From positions 51,381 through 115,380 of the forward strand of contig CAMZIX010000001.1 in NCBI GenBank assembly GCA_947307375.1: 64,000 bases of DNA. Direction: 5' to 3'. The position numbers and the translations under genes are program-made. Shown in pieces: positions 7,556 to 14,886 of this stretch; positions within the stretch are counted from its first letter, which is position 1; each line of letters starts with the position of its first letter. This stretch comes from an uncultured Clostridia bacterium (GTDB lineage: Bacteria > Bacillota_A > Clostridia > Oscillospirales > Oscillospiraceae). A model generated the notes under the pieces. The model was not told where the DNA came from. It saw only the letters and a list, made by a program, of their open reading frames with translations, and ran no database searches.

Positions 7556-8701
7556 ATGAATGAAAACTATGTTCCCAGCCTGACCCTGGAGCCGAACGCG
7601 GCTGCCGTTCAGGAAGCGCCCGTCGCCGAAGAAAAGGTCGAAGAAAAAGAAGTCGTCGTTGAGCGTCCCGAGCTGGAGAAGCTCTCTCCCGCCGAACAGG
7701 CCGCCGTCAAGGAGTTCTCCGAGAAGATCGACGTGCTCAACACCGAGCAGGTGATGAACTACGGCAGCGCCGCCCAGAAGAACATCACCGAGTTTTCCGA
7801 CGCCGCGCTTCGCACCGTCCGCACCAAGGATCTGGGCGAGGTCGGCGAGCAGCTCGGCAACCTGGTCGTCGAACTGAAGGGCTTCAACTACGAGGCCGAA
7901 GAGAAAAAGGGCTTCCTCGGCATCTTCAAGAAGACCACGCAGAACATCGCCGCGCTGAAGGCCCAGTACGACAAGGCCGAGGTCAACGTCGACAAGATCG
8001 TGGAAGCGCTGGAGAACCATGAGATCACGCTGATGAAGGATATCAGCATGATGGATAAAATGTACGAGCGCAACCAGGAGTACATGAAGGAGCTGACGAT
8101 GTATATCATCGCCGGCCGCCTGAAGATCCAGAACCTGCGCGAGGTCGAGCTGCCGAAGATGCAGGAGAAGGCCCGCGAAAGCGGACTGCCCGAGGACGCC
8201 CAGGCCGCCAACGACTTCGCCAACATGATCGGGCGCTTCGAGAAGAAGATCCACGACCTGGAGCTGACCCGCACGATCTCCGTGCAGATGTCCCCGCAGA
8301 TCCGCATGGTGCAGAACAACGACACCCTGATGGCGGAGAAGATCCACTCCTCCATCGTCAACACCATCCCTCTGTGGAAGAACCAGATGGTCATGGCGCT
8401 CTCCCTCTATCACTCCGAGCAGGCCATGAAGGCTCAGCGCGAGGTGACCAACGTGACCAACGACCTGCTCATCAAGAACGCCGAGGCTCTGCACCAGGGC
8501 AGCGTGAGCGTCGCGCAGGAGTCCGAGCGCGGCATCGTTGACATCGAGACCCTCAAGAAGACCAACGAGGAGCTGATCAAGACCCTCGACGAGGTCCGCG
8601 AGATCCAGGATACCGGCCGCGCCCGCCGCGCCGCCGCGGAAGAAGAGCTCGGCCGCATCGAGGGCGAGCTGAAGCAGAAGCTGCTGGAGATGAAGGGCTG
8701 A
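7556..8701 (+). CDS. TelA-family toxic anion resistance protein
   Basis: A 381-residue, soluble and largely helical protein of the TelA/KlaA family, first linked to tellurite resistance and later to cell-envelope stress tolerance; the biochemical role is unresolved. After an acidic, Val/Glu-rich head (to about 40) comes the family core, including KGFLGIFKKTTQN, DKMYERNQEYMKELTMYIIAG and PQIRMVQNNDTLMAEKI. Length is typical. Start ATG follows AAGGAA. It lies between an XpaC-family gene and a LemA-like gene and the three are probably one operon. Confidence 0.9.
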   Translation: MNENYVPSLTLEPNAAAVQEAPVAEEKVEEKEVVVERPELEKLSPAEQAAVKEFSEKIDVLNTEQVMNYGSAAQKNITEFSDAALRTVRTKDLGEVGEQLGNLVVELKGFNYEAEEKKGFLGIFKKTTQNIAALKAQYDKAEVNVDKIVEALENHEITLMKDISMMDKMYERNQEYMKELTMYIIAGRLKIQNLREVELPKMQEKARESGLPEDAQAANDFANMIGRFEKKIHDLELTRTISVQMSPQIRMVQNNDTLMAEKIHSSIVNTIPLWKNQMVMALSLYHSEQAMKAQREVTNVTNDLLIKNAEALHQGSVSVAQESERGIVDIETLKKTNEELIKTLDEVREIQDTGRARRAAAEEELGRIEGELKQKLLEMKG

Positions 8702-8729
8702 TCCCCTCTCCCGTTCAGGAGGTTTTTCC

Positions 8730-9254
8730 ATGTTGAAAAATCCGATCGTCGCCGTGATCCTCTGCGTGATCGTAGTGATTTCGTCGACCGTTATTTCCAC
8801 GCACGCAAGACTTGATCCCTGGTGCGAGGATATCAAGGACGGCTTCACCGAAGCCGGCGGCATCGCCGACCAGCTGGACGTCGTCTGCAGCGCCGGCTCC
8901 GGGATCATCAAGATCGCGGAGGCCTATGGGATCGACTGCTTCGAAACGCAGGATCTCTGTGAATCGATCCGCGCTACGACGCATCTGAACTCCCCCGGTA
9001 CTCTGTTCACGCTGTACCAGATGTTCTGCGGTAAGCTCAACGATCTGACAAACACGCTGCGTCTCAAGGATCTCAGCGCTCAGGACGCGTCCCTGCTGGA
9101 AACGATGAACGCGGAATTAAACGCGGCGCGCAGCGCCATCAGCGACAACGAGTACAACAGCTCCGTCACCTTCTTCCTCCGCAAGGAGCTGGGCGCTTTT
9201 TCCGCGGGTTTTGCCAAGCTCTGCGGCGTCCGGCTGCCGGAGCAGTTCGCCTGA
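8730..9254 (+). CDS. LemA-like membrane-anchored protein
   Basis: A 174-residue protein with one N-terminal hydrophobic anchor (about 5-24) and a helical domain predicted to be extracytoplasmic. Near the C-terminus NAARSAISDNEYNSSVTFFLRKE resembles the ExxIxxaRxxYNxxVxxYN motif of LemA proteins, and the layout (short anchor then helical bundle) is the same. The match is partial, so the family call is tentative. AGGAGG lies 8 bases before the ATG. The gene ends the xpaC-telA operon and is followed by a terminator. Confidence 0.55.
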   Translation: MLKNPIVAVILCVIVVISSTVISTHARLDPWCEDIKDGFTEAGGIADQLDVVCSAGSGIIKIAEAYGIDCFETQDLCESIRATTHLNSPGTLFTLYQMFCGKLNDLTNTLRLKDLSAQDASLLETMNAELNAARSAISDNEYNSSVTFFLRKELGAFSAGFAKLCGVRLPEQFA

Positions 9255-9273
9255 ATCCGCTCTTTCAAACAAA

Positions 9274-9308
9274 AAAGAACGACGGTTGAAGCCCGTCGTT
9301 CTTTTTGT
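9274..9308 (+). terminator. Terminator of the xpaC-telA operon
   Basis: Perfect nine-bp stem (9277-9285 with 9293-9301), extended by A/T pairs, with a T-run at 9301-9310. Confidence 0.85.
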
Positions 9309-9340
9309 TTTCCCGGATGATCAGACACGGAAAAATGTGC

Positions 9341-9369
9341 TTGACATTTCCAGACGACCTCATTATAAT
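9341..9369 (+). promoter_or_regulatory. Consensus promoter of tRNA-Pro
   Basis: Perfect TTGACA (9341-9346), 17-base spacer, perfect TATAAT (9364-9369), 13 bases before the tRNA. Confidence 0.9.
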
Positions 9370-9382
9370 GAAAAAGCTGTTT

Positions 9383-9458
9383 CGGGGTGTAGCGCAGATG
9401 GTAGCGCGCATGGTTCGGGACCATGAGGCCGCGAGTTCAAGTCTCGCCACTCCGACCA
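9383..9458 (+). tRNA. tRNA-Pro (anticodon CGG)
   Basis: Seven-bp acceptor stem (9383-9389 with 9448-9454), D arm, anticodon stem CATGG/CCATG enclosing loop TTCGGGA (anticodon CGG), T arm with GTTCAAGTC, and an encoded CCA at 9456-9458. Complete and foldable, with a consensus promoter and a terminator. Confidence 0.95.
9423..9458 (+). repeat. Direct repeat, copy 1 (3' half of tRNA-Pro)
   Basis: These 36 bases, from the end of the anticodon stem to CCA, are repeated exactly at 9680-9715. Confidence 0.9.
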
Positions 9459-9496
9459 TAAAAAGAAGGTCCGCCTTGTGCGGACATTCTTTTTAT
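9459..9496 (+). terminator. Terminator of tRNA-Pro
   Basis: Immediately after CCA: A-rich arm, GTCCGC stem, five-base loop, GCGGAC, then TTCTTTTT. Confidence 0.8.
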
Positions 9497-9560
9497 GCTT
9501 GCGCGGCTGGATCTCGCCTCGCGGACTCATGGGAGCGAAGCATGCGCAGCATGGTTTGGG

Positions 9561-9607
9561 AAAATCTCGCGTCCGCCGCCGGTGGCGGATCCAGGACGCG
9601 CGATTTT
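9561..9607. repeat. Long imperfect palindrome
   Basis: Arms 9561-9574 and 9594-9607 pair with one mismatch, with an inner GCCGCC/GGCGG stem, giving a near-continuous hairpin within the tRNA remnant region. Confidence 0.7.
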
Positions 9608-9618
9608 ACCGCAGCGGT

Positions 9619-9655
9619 CGAAAAATGGAGCCCTGTGACGGGCGAACATTTTTCG
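9619..9655. repeat. Second palindrome in the tRNA remnant region
   Basis: CGAAAAATG (9619-9627) pairs with CATTTTTCG (9647-9655), with GCCC/GGGC inside. Confidence 0.65.
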
Positions 9656-9679
9656 GGCACCGCAAGGAGGCGCGCAGCG

Positions 9680-9715
9680 ATGAGGCCGCGAGTTCAAGTC
9701 TCGCCACTCCGACCA
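9680..9715 (+). repeat. Direct repeat, copy 2 of the tRNA-Pro 3' half
   Basis: Exact 36-base copy of 9423-9458, ending in CCA and followed by its own terminator. The first 13 bases occur a third time at 9860-9872. Confidence 0.9.
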
Positions 9716-9759
9716 CGTCGTCGCGGACTTCGTATCGTTCGCGACGACGTTTTCTTTTT
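9715..9759 (+). terminator. Terminator after the second tRNA 3' half
   Basis: Perfect 11-bp stem (9715-9725 with 9740-9750) followed by TTTTCTTTTT. Its sequence differs from the first tRNA terminator. Confidence 0.8.
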
Positions 9760-9802
9760 CATAGCAAACGTCATCTCTCACTTGCTCCGTCGCTCCTCCT
9801 TT

Positions 9803-9837
9803 CCAAATCAAACCCGCTTCGCTGGGCTTTGATTTGG
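9803..9837. repeat. Hairpin with GCTTCGC core
   Basis: CCAAATCAAA (9803-9812) pairs with TTTGATTTGG (9828-9837); CCC/GGGC continues the stem around a GCTTCGC loop. It lies in the gap between the tRNA region and the acetyltransferase gene. Confidence 0.7.
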
Positions 9838-9850
9838 TTTTCATCCGGAG

Positions 9851-9872
9851 CGCGCAGCGATGAGGCCGCGAG
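9851..9872 (+). repeat. Third, partial copy of the tRNA-associated repeat
   Basis: 22 bases identical to 9671-9692, covering CGCGCAGCG plus the first 13 bases of the tRNA 3'-half repeat. The remainder of the 9459-9924 gap shows no credible coding sequence. Confidence 0.75.
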
Positions 9873-9924
9873 GTTGTTGCAGGAAGAGTACCCGATCGGA
9901 GCGTACCTCGCTAAGGAGAAAAAC

Positions 9925-10452
9925 ATGAAGCTGGTAGAGCCCACGATGGCATACGATAAACAAATACAGGCTTTCCGGCAGGAATTTCTGACTTACGGCG
10001 GATCGATGGACGGCTGCGGCTCGCTGCGGCGCTTCGAAACATCGCAGGAGTGGCTGGACCAGGTCGAAGCGCTCAAGCGACCCGAAACAACGCCTGCCAA
10101 CCTCGTCCCGATGACGCAGTATCTCTATATCAGGGAAACAGACGAAAAGATCGTCGGCGTGATCCAGATCCGCCACTATTTCAACGAGTTTCTGGAAAAG
10201 TACGCCGGTCACATCGGCTATTCGGTCTGTCCGAGCGAGCGGCGCAAGGGCTACGCGACGCAGATGCTGCGGCAGGTGCTGCCCGAGTGCAGGAAGCTCG
10301 GCATCGATCGCGTACTGATCAGCTGCGTCCAGGACAACGAGGGCAGCCGCCGGACGATCCTGAACAACGGCGGCGTGTATGAGTCGACCGTCTATCTGGC
10401 AGAGCGCGGCGTATATCTTGAGCGCTACTGGATCGACCTGCGGGAAAAATAA
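9925..10452 (+). CDS. GNAT-family N-acetyltransferase
   Basis: A 175-residue acyl-CoA-dependent acetyltransferase. The acetyl-CoA binding motif A is seen in GYSVCPSERRKGYATQMLRQVL, followed by LISCVQDNEGSRRTILNNGGVYE, typical of motif B. The substrate is unknown; the closest overall style is the small-molecule or ribosomal-protein-type GNATs. ATG 9925 follows AAGGAG at 6-7 bases. The reading frame happens to stay open upstream to 9478 through the repeat region, which is not coding. The gene is a single unit ended by a strong terminator. Confidence 0.85.
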   Translation: MKLVEPTMAYDKQIQAFRQEFLTYGGSMDGCGSLRRFETSQEWLDQVEALKRPETTPANLVPMTQYLYIRETDEKIVGVIQIRHYFNEFLEKYAGHIGYSVCPSERRKGYATQMLRQVLPECRKLGIDRVLISCVQDNEGSRRTILNNGGVYESTVYLAERGVYLERYWIDLREK

Positions 10453-10483
10453 AAGGACTTGCTTAAAAGCAAGTCCTTTTTTT
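10451..10483. terminator. Bidirectional terminator between the GNAT gene and the chromate transporter operon
   Basis: Perfect 12-bp stem (10451-10462 with 10469-10480), loop TTAAAA, T-run on the plus strand and A-rich flank serving the minus strand. Confidence 0.85.
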
Positions 10484-11058
10484 CAGAACGAAAACACGAT
10501 CCCGACGACGGCGGAGGCCAGGATGAAGACGACCGGGTGCAGCTTTTTGAGCTTTTTCACGCCTCGTGTAAGGATCAGCAGCACGGCGGCCAGGATCAGC
10601 GCCTTGACGTTGAACACATCCAGAAGCCGGCCTGTATGATGGAACAGGTCGAAATCGAAGAGTGCGATCTTCGCGACCAGCAGTCCGGCCGCGGCGATCA
10701 GACCGACCGAACAGGGACGCAGGCCGTAAAATGCGGCGTCCACGTATTTATTCTGCCGGAAAGAAGCCAGCACGCGCGCAATCAGCAGAATGATGATCAC
10801 GCTCGGCGTCACCAGTCCGACCGTCGCGATCACGGCGCCGGGGATCCCGGCCGTCTCAAAGCCGACGTAGGTGGCCATGTTGACGCCGATCGGGCCGGGC
10901 GTAGATTCCGAAACGGCGATAAAGTCCGCCAGCTGCTCGTGCGTGAACCAGCCGGTCGCGTCCGACATACTGTACAGGAACGGAAGCGTCGCCATGCCGC
11001 CGCCGACCGCGAAAAGACCGGTCTTGAAGAATTCCCAGAACAGGCGGAGCAGGATCAT
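10483..11058 (-). CDS. Chromate transporter family protein, half-size (second of pair)
   Basis: A 191-residue membrane protein with one CHR domain: FFKTGLFAVGGGMATLPFL at the N-terminus, STPGPIGVNMATYVG and about five to six hydrophobic segments. Full-length ChrA has two CHR domains in one chain; here they are encoded as two adjacent genes, a common arrangement in Firmicutes, thought to work as a heterodimer. Substrate (chromate, sulfate or another anion) is not shown by the sequence. Its start overlaps the stop of the partner by 4 bases (ATGA). Confidence 0.88.
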   Translation of the reverse strand: MILLRLFWEFFKTGLFAVGGGMATLPFLYSMSDATGWFTHEQLADFIAVSESTPGPIGVNMATYVGFETAGIPGAVIATVGLVTPSVIIILLIARVLASFRQNKYVDAAFYGLRPCSVGLIAAAGLLVAKIALFDFDLFHHTGRLLDVFNVKALILAAVLLILTRGVKKLKKLHPVVFILASAVVGIVFSF

Positions 11059-11594
11059 TTTCCACGCACCCCCAGTCTGGTCAGCAGAATGCCCGCCGCC
11101 GCGCAGAAAACGACAAAAATGACGGGCGAGAGATGGAGGAAGAAGGACAGGGCAAAGACGAGCAGCGCAAGGACCAGCGCCGCCTTATCGGGAACGGCGG
11201 CCTTCCAGAGCTTCAGAACGGAGTTGAAGATCAAAACGCAGACGCAGACGCGGATGCCCGCAAAGGCGCTCTTTACCGCGGGGATGTCGGCAAAGCTGCT
11301 CAGGATCCCGGCGATCACGCTGATGATGACGACCGAGGGGAACACGACGCCCAACGTGGCCACAATGCCGCCGGGGACGCCGGCGATCTTGCGGCCGATG
11401 AAAGTGGCGGTGTTGACCGCGATCACGCCGGGCGTGCACTGGCCGACCGCATAGTAATCCATCAGCTCCTCGCTGGTGGCCCAGCCGCGGTTGTCGACGA
11501 TCTCCCGCTCAAGGAGCGGTATCATGGCGTATCCTCCGCCAAAGGTCAGCACGCCGACCTTGGCGAAGGATACGAACAGATTGAACAGGATCAT
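11055..11594 (-). CDS. Chromate transporter family protein, half-size (first of pair)
   Basis: A 179-residue CHR-domain protein: FAKVGVLTFGGGYAMIPLLEREIV, then CTPGVIAVNTATFIGRKIAG and several hydrophobic segments. Overlaps pgcA upstream and the second CHR gene downstream by 4 bases each, so all three are translationally coupled. The transported anion is unknown. Confidence 0.88.
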   Translation of the reverse strand: MILFNLFVSFAKVGVLTFGGGYAMIPLLEREIVDNRGWATSEELMDYYAVGQCTPGVIAVNTATFIGRKIAGVPGGIVATLGVVFPSVVIISVIAGILSSFADIPAVKSAFAGIRVCVCVLIFNSVLKLWKAAVPDKAALVLALLVFALSFFLHLSPVIFVVFCAAAGILLTRLGVRGK

Positions 11595-13318
11595 TTTCCG
11601 AGCGCCTCGGCATAGGCCAGATAGCCGGCCATCCGCTGATGGCAGTCCTCACGGCTCTCGCCGCGGACCATTAGATATACCTTGATCTTCGGCTCGGTGC
11701 CGGAGGGACGGATGATGAAGCTGCTGCCGTCGTTCAGCTCGAAATACAGGACGTTGGAGCCCCAGAACGGCGTCTTGCCGACCTTGCCGAGACCCGGAAC
11801 GATGATATCGCCGTCCTGATAATCGCGCTCGCGCACGACGTCGACGCCGGCGATCTCCTTCGGCGGCTCATTGCGCATGCGGCTCATCAGCGCTTCCATC
11901 TTCTGCAGGCCGTCCAGGCCGGGCATCACGAGATTCAGCGTCTTCTCCTCGAACCAGCCGTATTTCTCATACAGCGCGTCCAGGGCGTCCAGCAGGGTCA
12001 TTCCCTTACGGTGATAGTGCGCGGCCATTTCCGCGACCATCAGAGACGCGGTCACCGCGTCCTTGTCGCGGACAAAGTCGCCCATCATGTAGCCATAGCT
12101 CTCTTCGAAAGCGAAGATGTACTTGTAGCTGCCGGCGGCTTCCCACTCGGCCACACGCTCGGCCATGAACTTGAAGCCGGTAAAGGTGTCCTCAAAGTGG
12201 ACGTCGTTGGCCTCGGCGATCACGCGGGCCATCGTGGTGCTGACGATGCTGTTCATCGTGCCGGGGCGCTCCGGCATGGTGCCGGTCTCTTTGCGGGCGT
12301 TGATGATATAGTCGAGCAGCAGCACGCCGAGCTGGTTGCCGGTGATGGGCACGTACTCGTCGCCGGAGCGGACCATGGTGCCGATGCGGTCGGAGTCCGG
12401 GTCGGTGCCGATGATCAGATCGCTGCCCACCTTGCGCGCCAGATCGACCGCCAGATAGAAGCCCTCGGGATTCTCCGGGTTGGGGCTGACGACGGTCGGG
12501 AAATTGCCGTCGATGACCATCTGCTCGGGAACGGGATAAAGGTGCTTGATGCCGAGACGGCGCAGCGCCTCGGGAACGAGCTTGTGTCCGCAGCCGTGGA
12601 AGGGCGTATAGACGATCTTGAACTCGTCTGCGACGGCGGCGACGGCTTCTTTGTCGATCGCCTGGGCCATGACCTCCTTGAGGAAGGCCTCGTCCGTCTC
12701 CTCACCCAGCAGCTCGATGCGGCCGTCCTTCACAGCCTCGTCAAAGTCACAGCTCTTGAAGCCGGTGAAGATGTCGATCTGCTCCATCTGCTGCGCGATG
12801 GCAGAGGCCTTCTGCGGCGGCAGCTGCGCACCGTCAGACCAGTAGACCTTGTAGCCGTTGTACTCCTTGGGGTTGTGGCTCGCCGTGACGTTCAGGCCTG
12901 CGGCGCAGCCGTAGTAAATGACGGCGAAGCTGAGCTCCGGCGTGGGGCGCAGCTCGTCGAAGAGGCGAACGCGGATGCCGTTGGCGGCCATGACGCAGGC
13001 GGCCTCACGCGCAAACTCCACGCCGTTGAGGCGGCAGTCATGCGCAATGGCGATCCCCTTTTCCATCGCCTCGGGCCCCTCGGCGATGATCACGTTGGCA
13101 AAGGCCTGGGTCGCATGGCGAATGATGTGGATGTTCATGTGATGAAGGCCGACCTTCATCGTACCGCGAAGGCCGGCGGTACCGAATGCCAGGGGCGCAT
13201 AGAAACGGTTCTCGATCTCCTTCTCGTCGTCGGCGATCGCGCTCAGTTCGGCCCACTCCTGTTCGTTCAGAGCAGGACTGTCCAGCCAATGCTGATACTC
13301 TTCCTTATAGGTCCTCAT
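11591..13318 (-). CDS. Phosphoglucomutase/phosphomannomutase (PgcA type)
   Basis: A 575-residue alpha-D-phosphohexomutase, interconverting glucose-1-phosphate and glucose-6-phosphate (or the mannose forms) for polysaccharide precursors and glycogen. The phosphoserine loop TASHNPKEYNGYKV, the metal loop GTDPDSDRIG, the sugar loop (FEESYGYM) and the phosphate-binding RPSGTEPKIKVYL are all present. Length fits the PgcA/Pgm2 group. Its start overlaps the upstream DUF2007-like gene by 14 bases. Sugar specificity cannot be read from sequence alone. Confidence 0.93.
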   Translation of the reverse strand: MRTYKEEYQHWLDSPALNEQEWAELSAIADDEKEIENRFYAPLAFGTAGLRGTMKVGLHHMNIHIIRHATQAFANVIIAEGPEAMEKGIAIAHDCRLNGVEFAREAACVMAANGIRVRLFDELRPTPELSFAVIYYGCAAGLNVTASHNPKEYNGYKVYWSDGAQLPPQKASAIAQQMEQIDIFTGFKSCDFDEAVKDGRIELLGEETDEAFLKEVMAQAIDKEAVAAVADEFKIVYTPFHGCGHKLVPEALRRLGIKHLYPVPEQMVIDGNFPTVVSPNPENPEGFYLAVDLARKVGSDLIIGTDPDSDRIGTMVRSGDEYVPITGNQLGVLLLDYIINARKETGTMPERPGTMNSIVSTTMARVIAEANDVHFEDTFTGFKFMAERVAEWEAAGSYKYIFAFEESYGYMMGDFVRDKDAVTASLMVAEMAAHYHRKGMTLLDALDALYEKYGWFEEKTLNLVMPGLDGLQKMEALMSRMRNEPPKEIAGVDVVRERDYQDGDIIVPGLGKVGKTPFWGSNVLYFELNDGSSFIIRPSGTEPKIKVYLMVRGESREDCHQRMAGYLAYAEALGK

Positions 13319-13625
13319 AGCATACTTCTCCTTCAGTTAATTCTTTGGCGTCTTCATAGAGACTTTCCGGAACATAGATATCCACACCGTAGGCGCTGGT
13401 CCCGAGGACGACGCGTCCGAAGGAACCGTCGCCGGGATAAATGCGCAGGCATGGGATCTGATACGCCTCAAGCATATTAACCAACAATTCGTCGCTCATG
13501 TCAAGGTTTTTTTCGCTGCGAAGAAAAACCGGCGCCTCCGGCTGACCCTTTTCGTCCTTCGGCCAGCGCTTGAGCAGGTCGGAAAATTCCTTCCGCCCCC
13601 ATTCGATATCCAGCTTCTCTGCCAT
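13305..13625 (-). CDS. DUF2007-like small protein
   Basis: A 106-residue soluble protein. The segment MLEAYQIPCLRIYPGDGSFGRVVLGTSAYGVDIYVPESLYEDAKEL resembles the DUF2007 (putative signal-transducing) fold, in which a short ferredoxin-like domain ends in yVpeeDle.A..LL. An N-terminal extension has KEFSDLLKRWPKDEKGQPEAPVFL. Function unknown. Lies between rlmH and pgcA, overlapping pgcA by 14 bases; AGGAGG-type site precedes the ATG. Confidence 0.65.
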   Translation of the reverse strand: MAEKLDIEWGRKEFSDLLKRWPKDEKGQPEAPVFLRSEKNLDMSDELLVNMLEAYQIPCLRIYPGDGSFGRVVLGTSAYGVDIYVPESLYEDAKELTEGEVCYEDL

Positions 13626-13637
13626 TTTGCTTCCTCC

Positions 13638-14120
13638 TTATTTATGATAGCGGGACCCCTCGTTGATTTTAAAGCCGCGGTAGATCTGCTCGGCGAGCAT
13701 CACGCGGGCCAGGTGATGCGGGAAGGTCATCGGGGAAAAGCTGAGCTTGAGATCCGCTCTCTGCTTGACCAGCGGCGAAAGGCCGAAGGAGCCGCCGATC
13801 ACGAAGCAGAGCTTCGGCTTGCCGGAATTCTCACGCGCCGCGATCAGCTCCGCCATGCCTTCGCTGGGGATCTGCCTGCCTTCCACGCAGAGCGCGCACA
13901 GATATGCGTCCGCCGGGACCGAACGCAGGATCTCACCCGCTTCCAGGTCCAGCGCGGCGCCGATCTCCTTTTCGCTCGGTGCCTCCGGCAGACGCTGCTC
14001 GGCGATCTCCAGACAGTCCAGACGGCAATAGGCGCCGAGCCGCTTGACATATTCCTGAAATGCCTCCATATAATACTTTTCGCGCAGCTTCCCCACGCAG
14101 ATCAGCTTGATGTACAGCAT
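13638..14120 (-). CDS. rlmH: 23S rRNA pseudouridine-1915 N3-methyltransferase RlmH
   Basis: SPOUT-class methyltransferase of 160 residues that methylates pseudouridine 1915 in helix 69 of 23S rRNA. Seen: IKLICVGKLREKYYMEAFQEYVKRL at the N-terminus, the knot segment FVIGGSFGLS and the C-terminal LAEQIYRGFKINEGSRYHK, which is the family's diagnostic tail. The ATG at 14120 is at the family's normal start; the frame is open further upstream only because it runs through the yycJ gene. Neighbouring yycJ as in Bacillus. Confidence 0.95.
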   Translation of the reverse strand: MLYIKLICVGKLREKYYMEAFQEYVKRLGAYCRLDCLEIAEQRLPEAPSEKEIGAALDLEAGEILRSVPADAYLCALCVEGRQIPSEGMAELIAARENSGKPKLCFVIGGSFGLSPLVKQRADLKLSFSPMTFPHHLARVMLAEQIYRGFKINEGSRYHK

Positions 14121-14124
14121 AGGC

Positions 14125-14886
14125 TCAAAACTCCAGATCCAGCGGCCCCTCGGGCGGCGCGCAGTACAGGCTGACATGACAGCCCGCAAGAGCAGCTGCG
14201 GCCGTTTCCATCGCGATCGGCGGGCGGTTGTTTTCGCGGCTGAGGTGCCCCAGCACGATCGTCCCCGTGCCGGAATCCGCCAGCAGCCGTGCAAGTGTCG
14301 CGCAGTCGGTGTTGCTGAGATGCCCGTGCGCCGAGAGGATGCGTCGCTTGAGCGGAAAGGGATACGGCCCGTCCTTCAGCATCTGCAGGTCATGGTTGGA
14401 TTCGATCAAAGCGAGATCGGCGCCCAGCAGCCCCGCGCGGATCTCCTCCGTCACGCAGCCCATATCCGTCGCCATCGCAAAAACCGCGCTGCCTTCCACG
14501 CGGTAGCCCACGCTCTCGTCGGTGTCATGCGGCGTGTGGAAAGCCGTCACGCGCAGCGTACCGATATGGAAGCTCTCGCCGACGGGGATGACGCATAGTC
14601 TCTCCTCAAGCAGCGGGAATCGCCCGCGCAGACGGTTGGCCACCGTGTGCGGCGCGTAGACCGGGACTTCCGTTCTTCTGCCTATCGTTTCCAGCCCGCA
14701 AATATGATCGGAGTGCTCATGCGTGATGAGCACTCCGTCGATATCCCGCCAGGAGAGTCCAGCCCGGAGCAGAAAACCCTGTATCCTGCGCATGGAGATC
14801 CCGGCGTCGATGAGTATGTGAGTATTGTGATCAGAGAGAAGCAGGCAGTTGCCGGACGAACCGCTGGCAAATACGCTGAGCTTCAT
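14125..14886 (-). CDS. YycJ/WalJ-type MBL-fold metallohydrolase
   Basis: A 253-residue metallo-beta-lactamase-fold protein: MKLSVFASGSSGNCLLL, then the HxHxDH motif THEHSDHICGL, a second His in AFHTPHDTDESVGY, ATDMG, and GHLSN. This is the YycJ (WalJ) group, a predicted DNA/RNA nuclease that in Bacillus sits in the walRK operon; the wal kinase genes are not in this window. Start overlaps murA by 4 bases and rlmH begins 4 bases downstream, so these are coupled. Confidence 0.88.
   Translation of the reverse strand: MKLSVFASGSSGNCLLLSDHNTHILIDAGISMRRIQGFLLRAGLSWRDIDGVLITHEHSDHICGLETIGRRTEVPVYAPHTVANRLRGRFPLLEERLCVIPVGESFHIGTLRVTAFHTPHDTDESVGYRVEGSAVFAMATDMGCVTEEIRAGLLGADLALIESNHDLQMLKDGPYPFPLKRRILSAHGHLSNTDCATLARLLADSGTGTIVLGHLSRENNRPPIAMETAAAALAGCHVSLYCAPPEGPLDLEF

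Larger units (their letters stand above)
9541..9715 (+). pseudogene. Interrupted second tRNA-Pro copy (remnant)
   Basis: The segment 9549-9561 matches the tRNA-Pro D/anticodon segment 9408-9420 at 12 of 13 bases, and 9680-9715 is an exact copy of the tRNA 3' half including CCA. Between them are about 118 bases made mostly of two hairpins. No acceptor 5' strand can be found, so it cannot be a working tRNA. Reading it as an interrupted duplicate is my inference; a recombination or att-site scar would leave similar traces. Confidence 0.45.

Noticed and set aside
9305..9924. Long open frames across the tRNA-Pro region, on both strands and in frame with the GNAT gene
   Set aside because: They read through the tRNA, terminators and hairpins; their peptides (e.g. 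VGVARLELAASWSRT) are simply antisense or frame readings of tRNA sequence, a common spurious type. The real GNAT start is ATG 9925.
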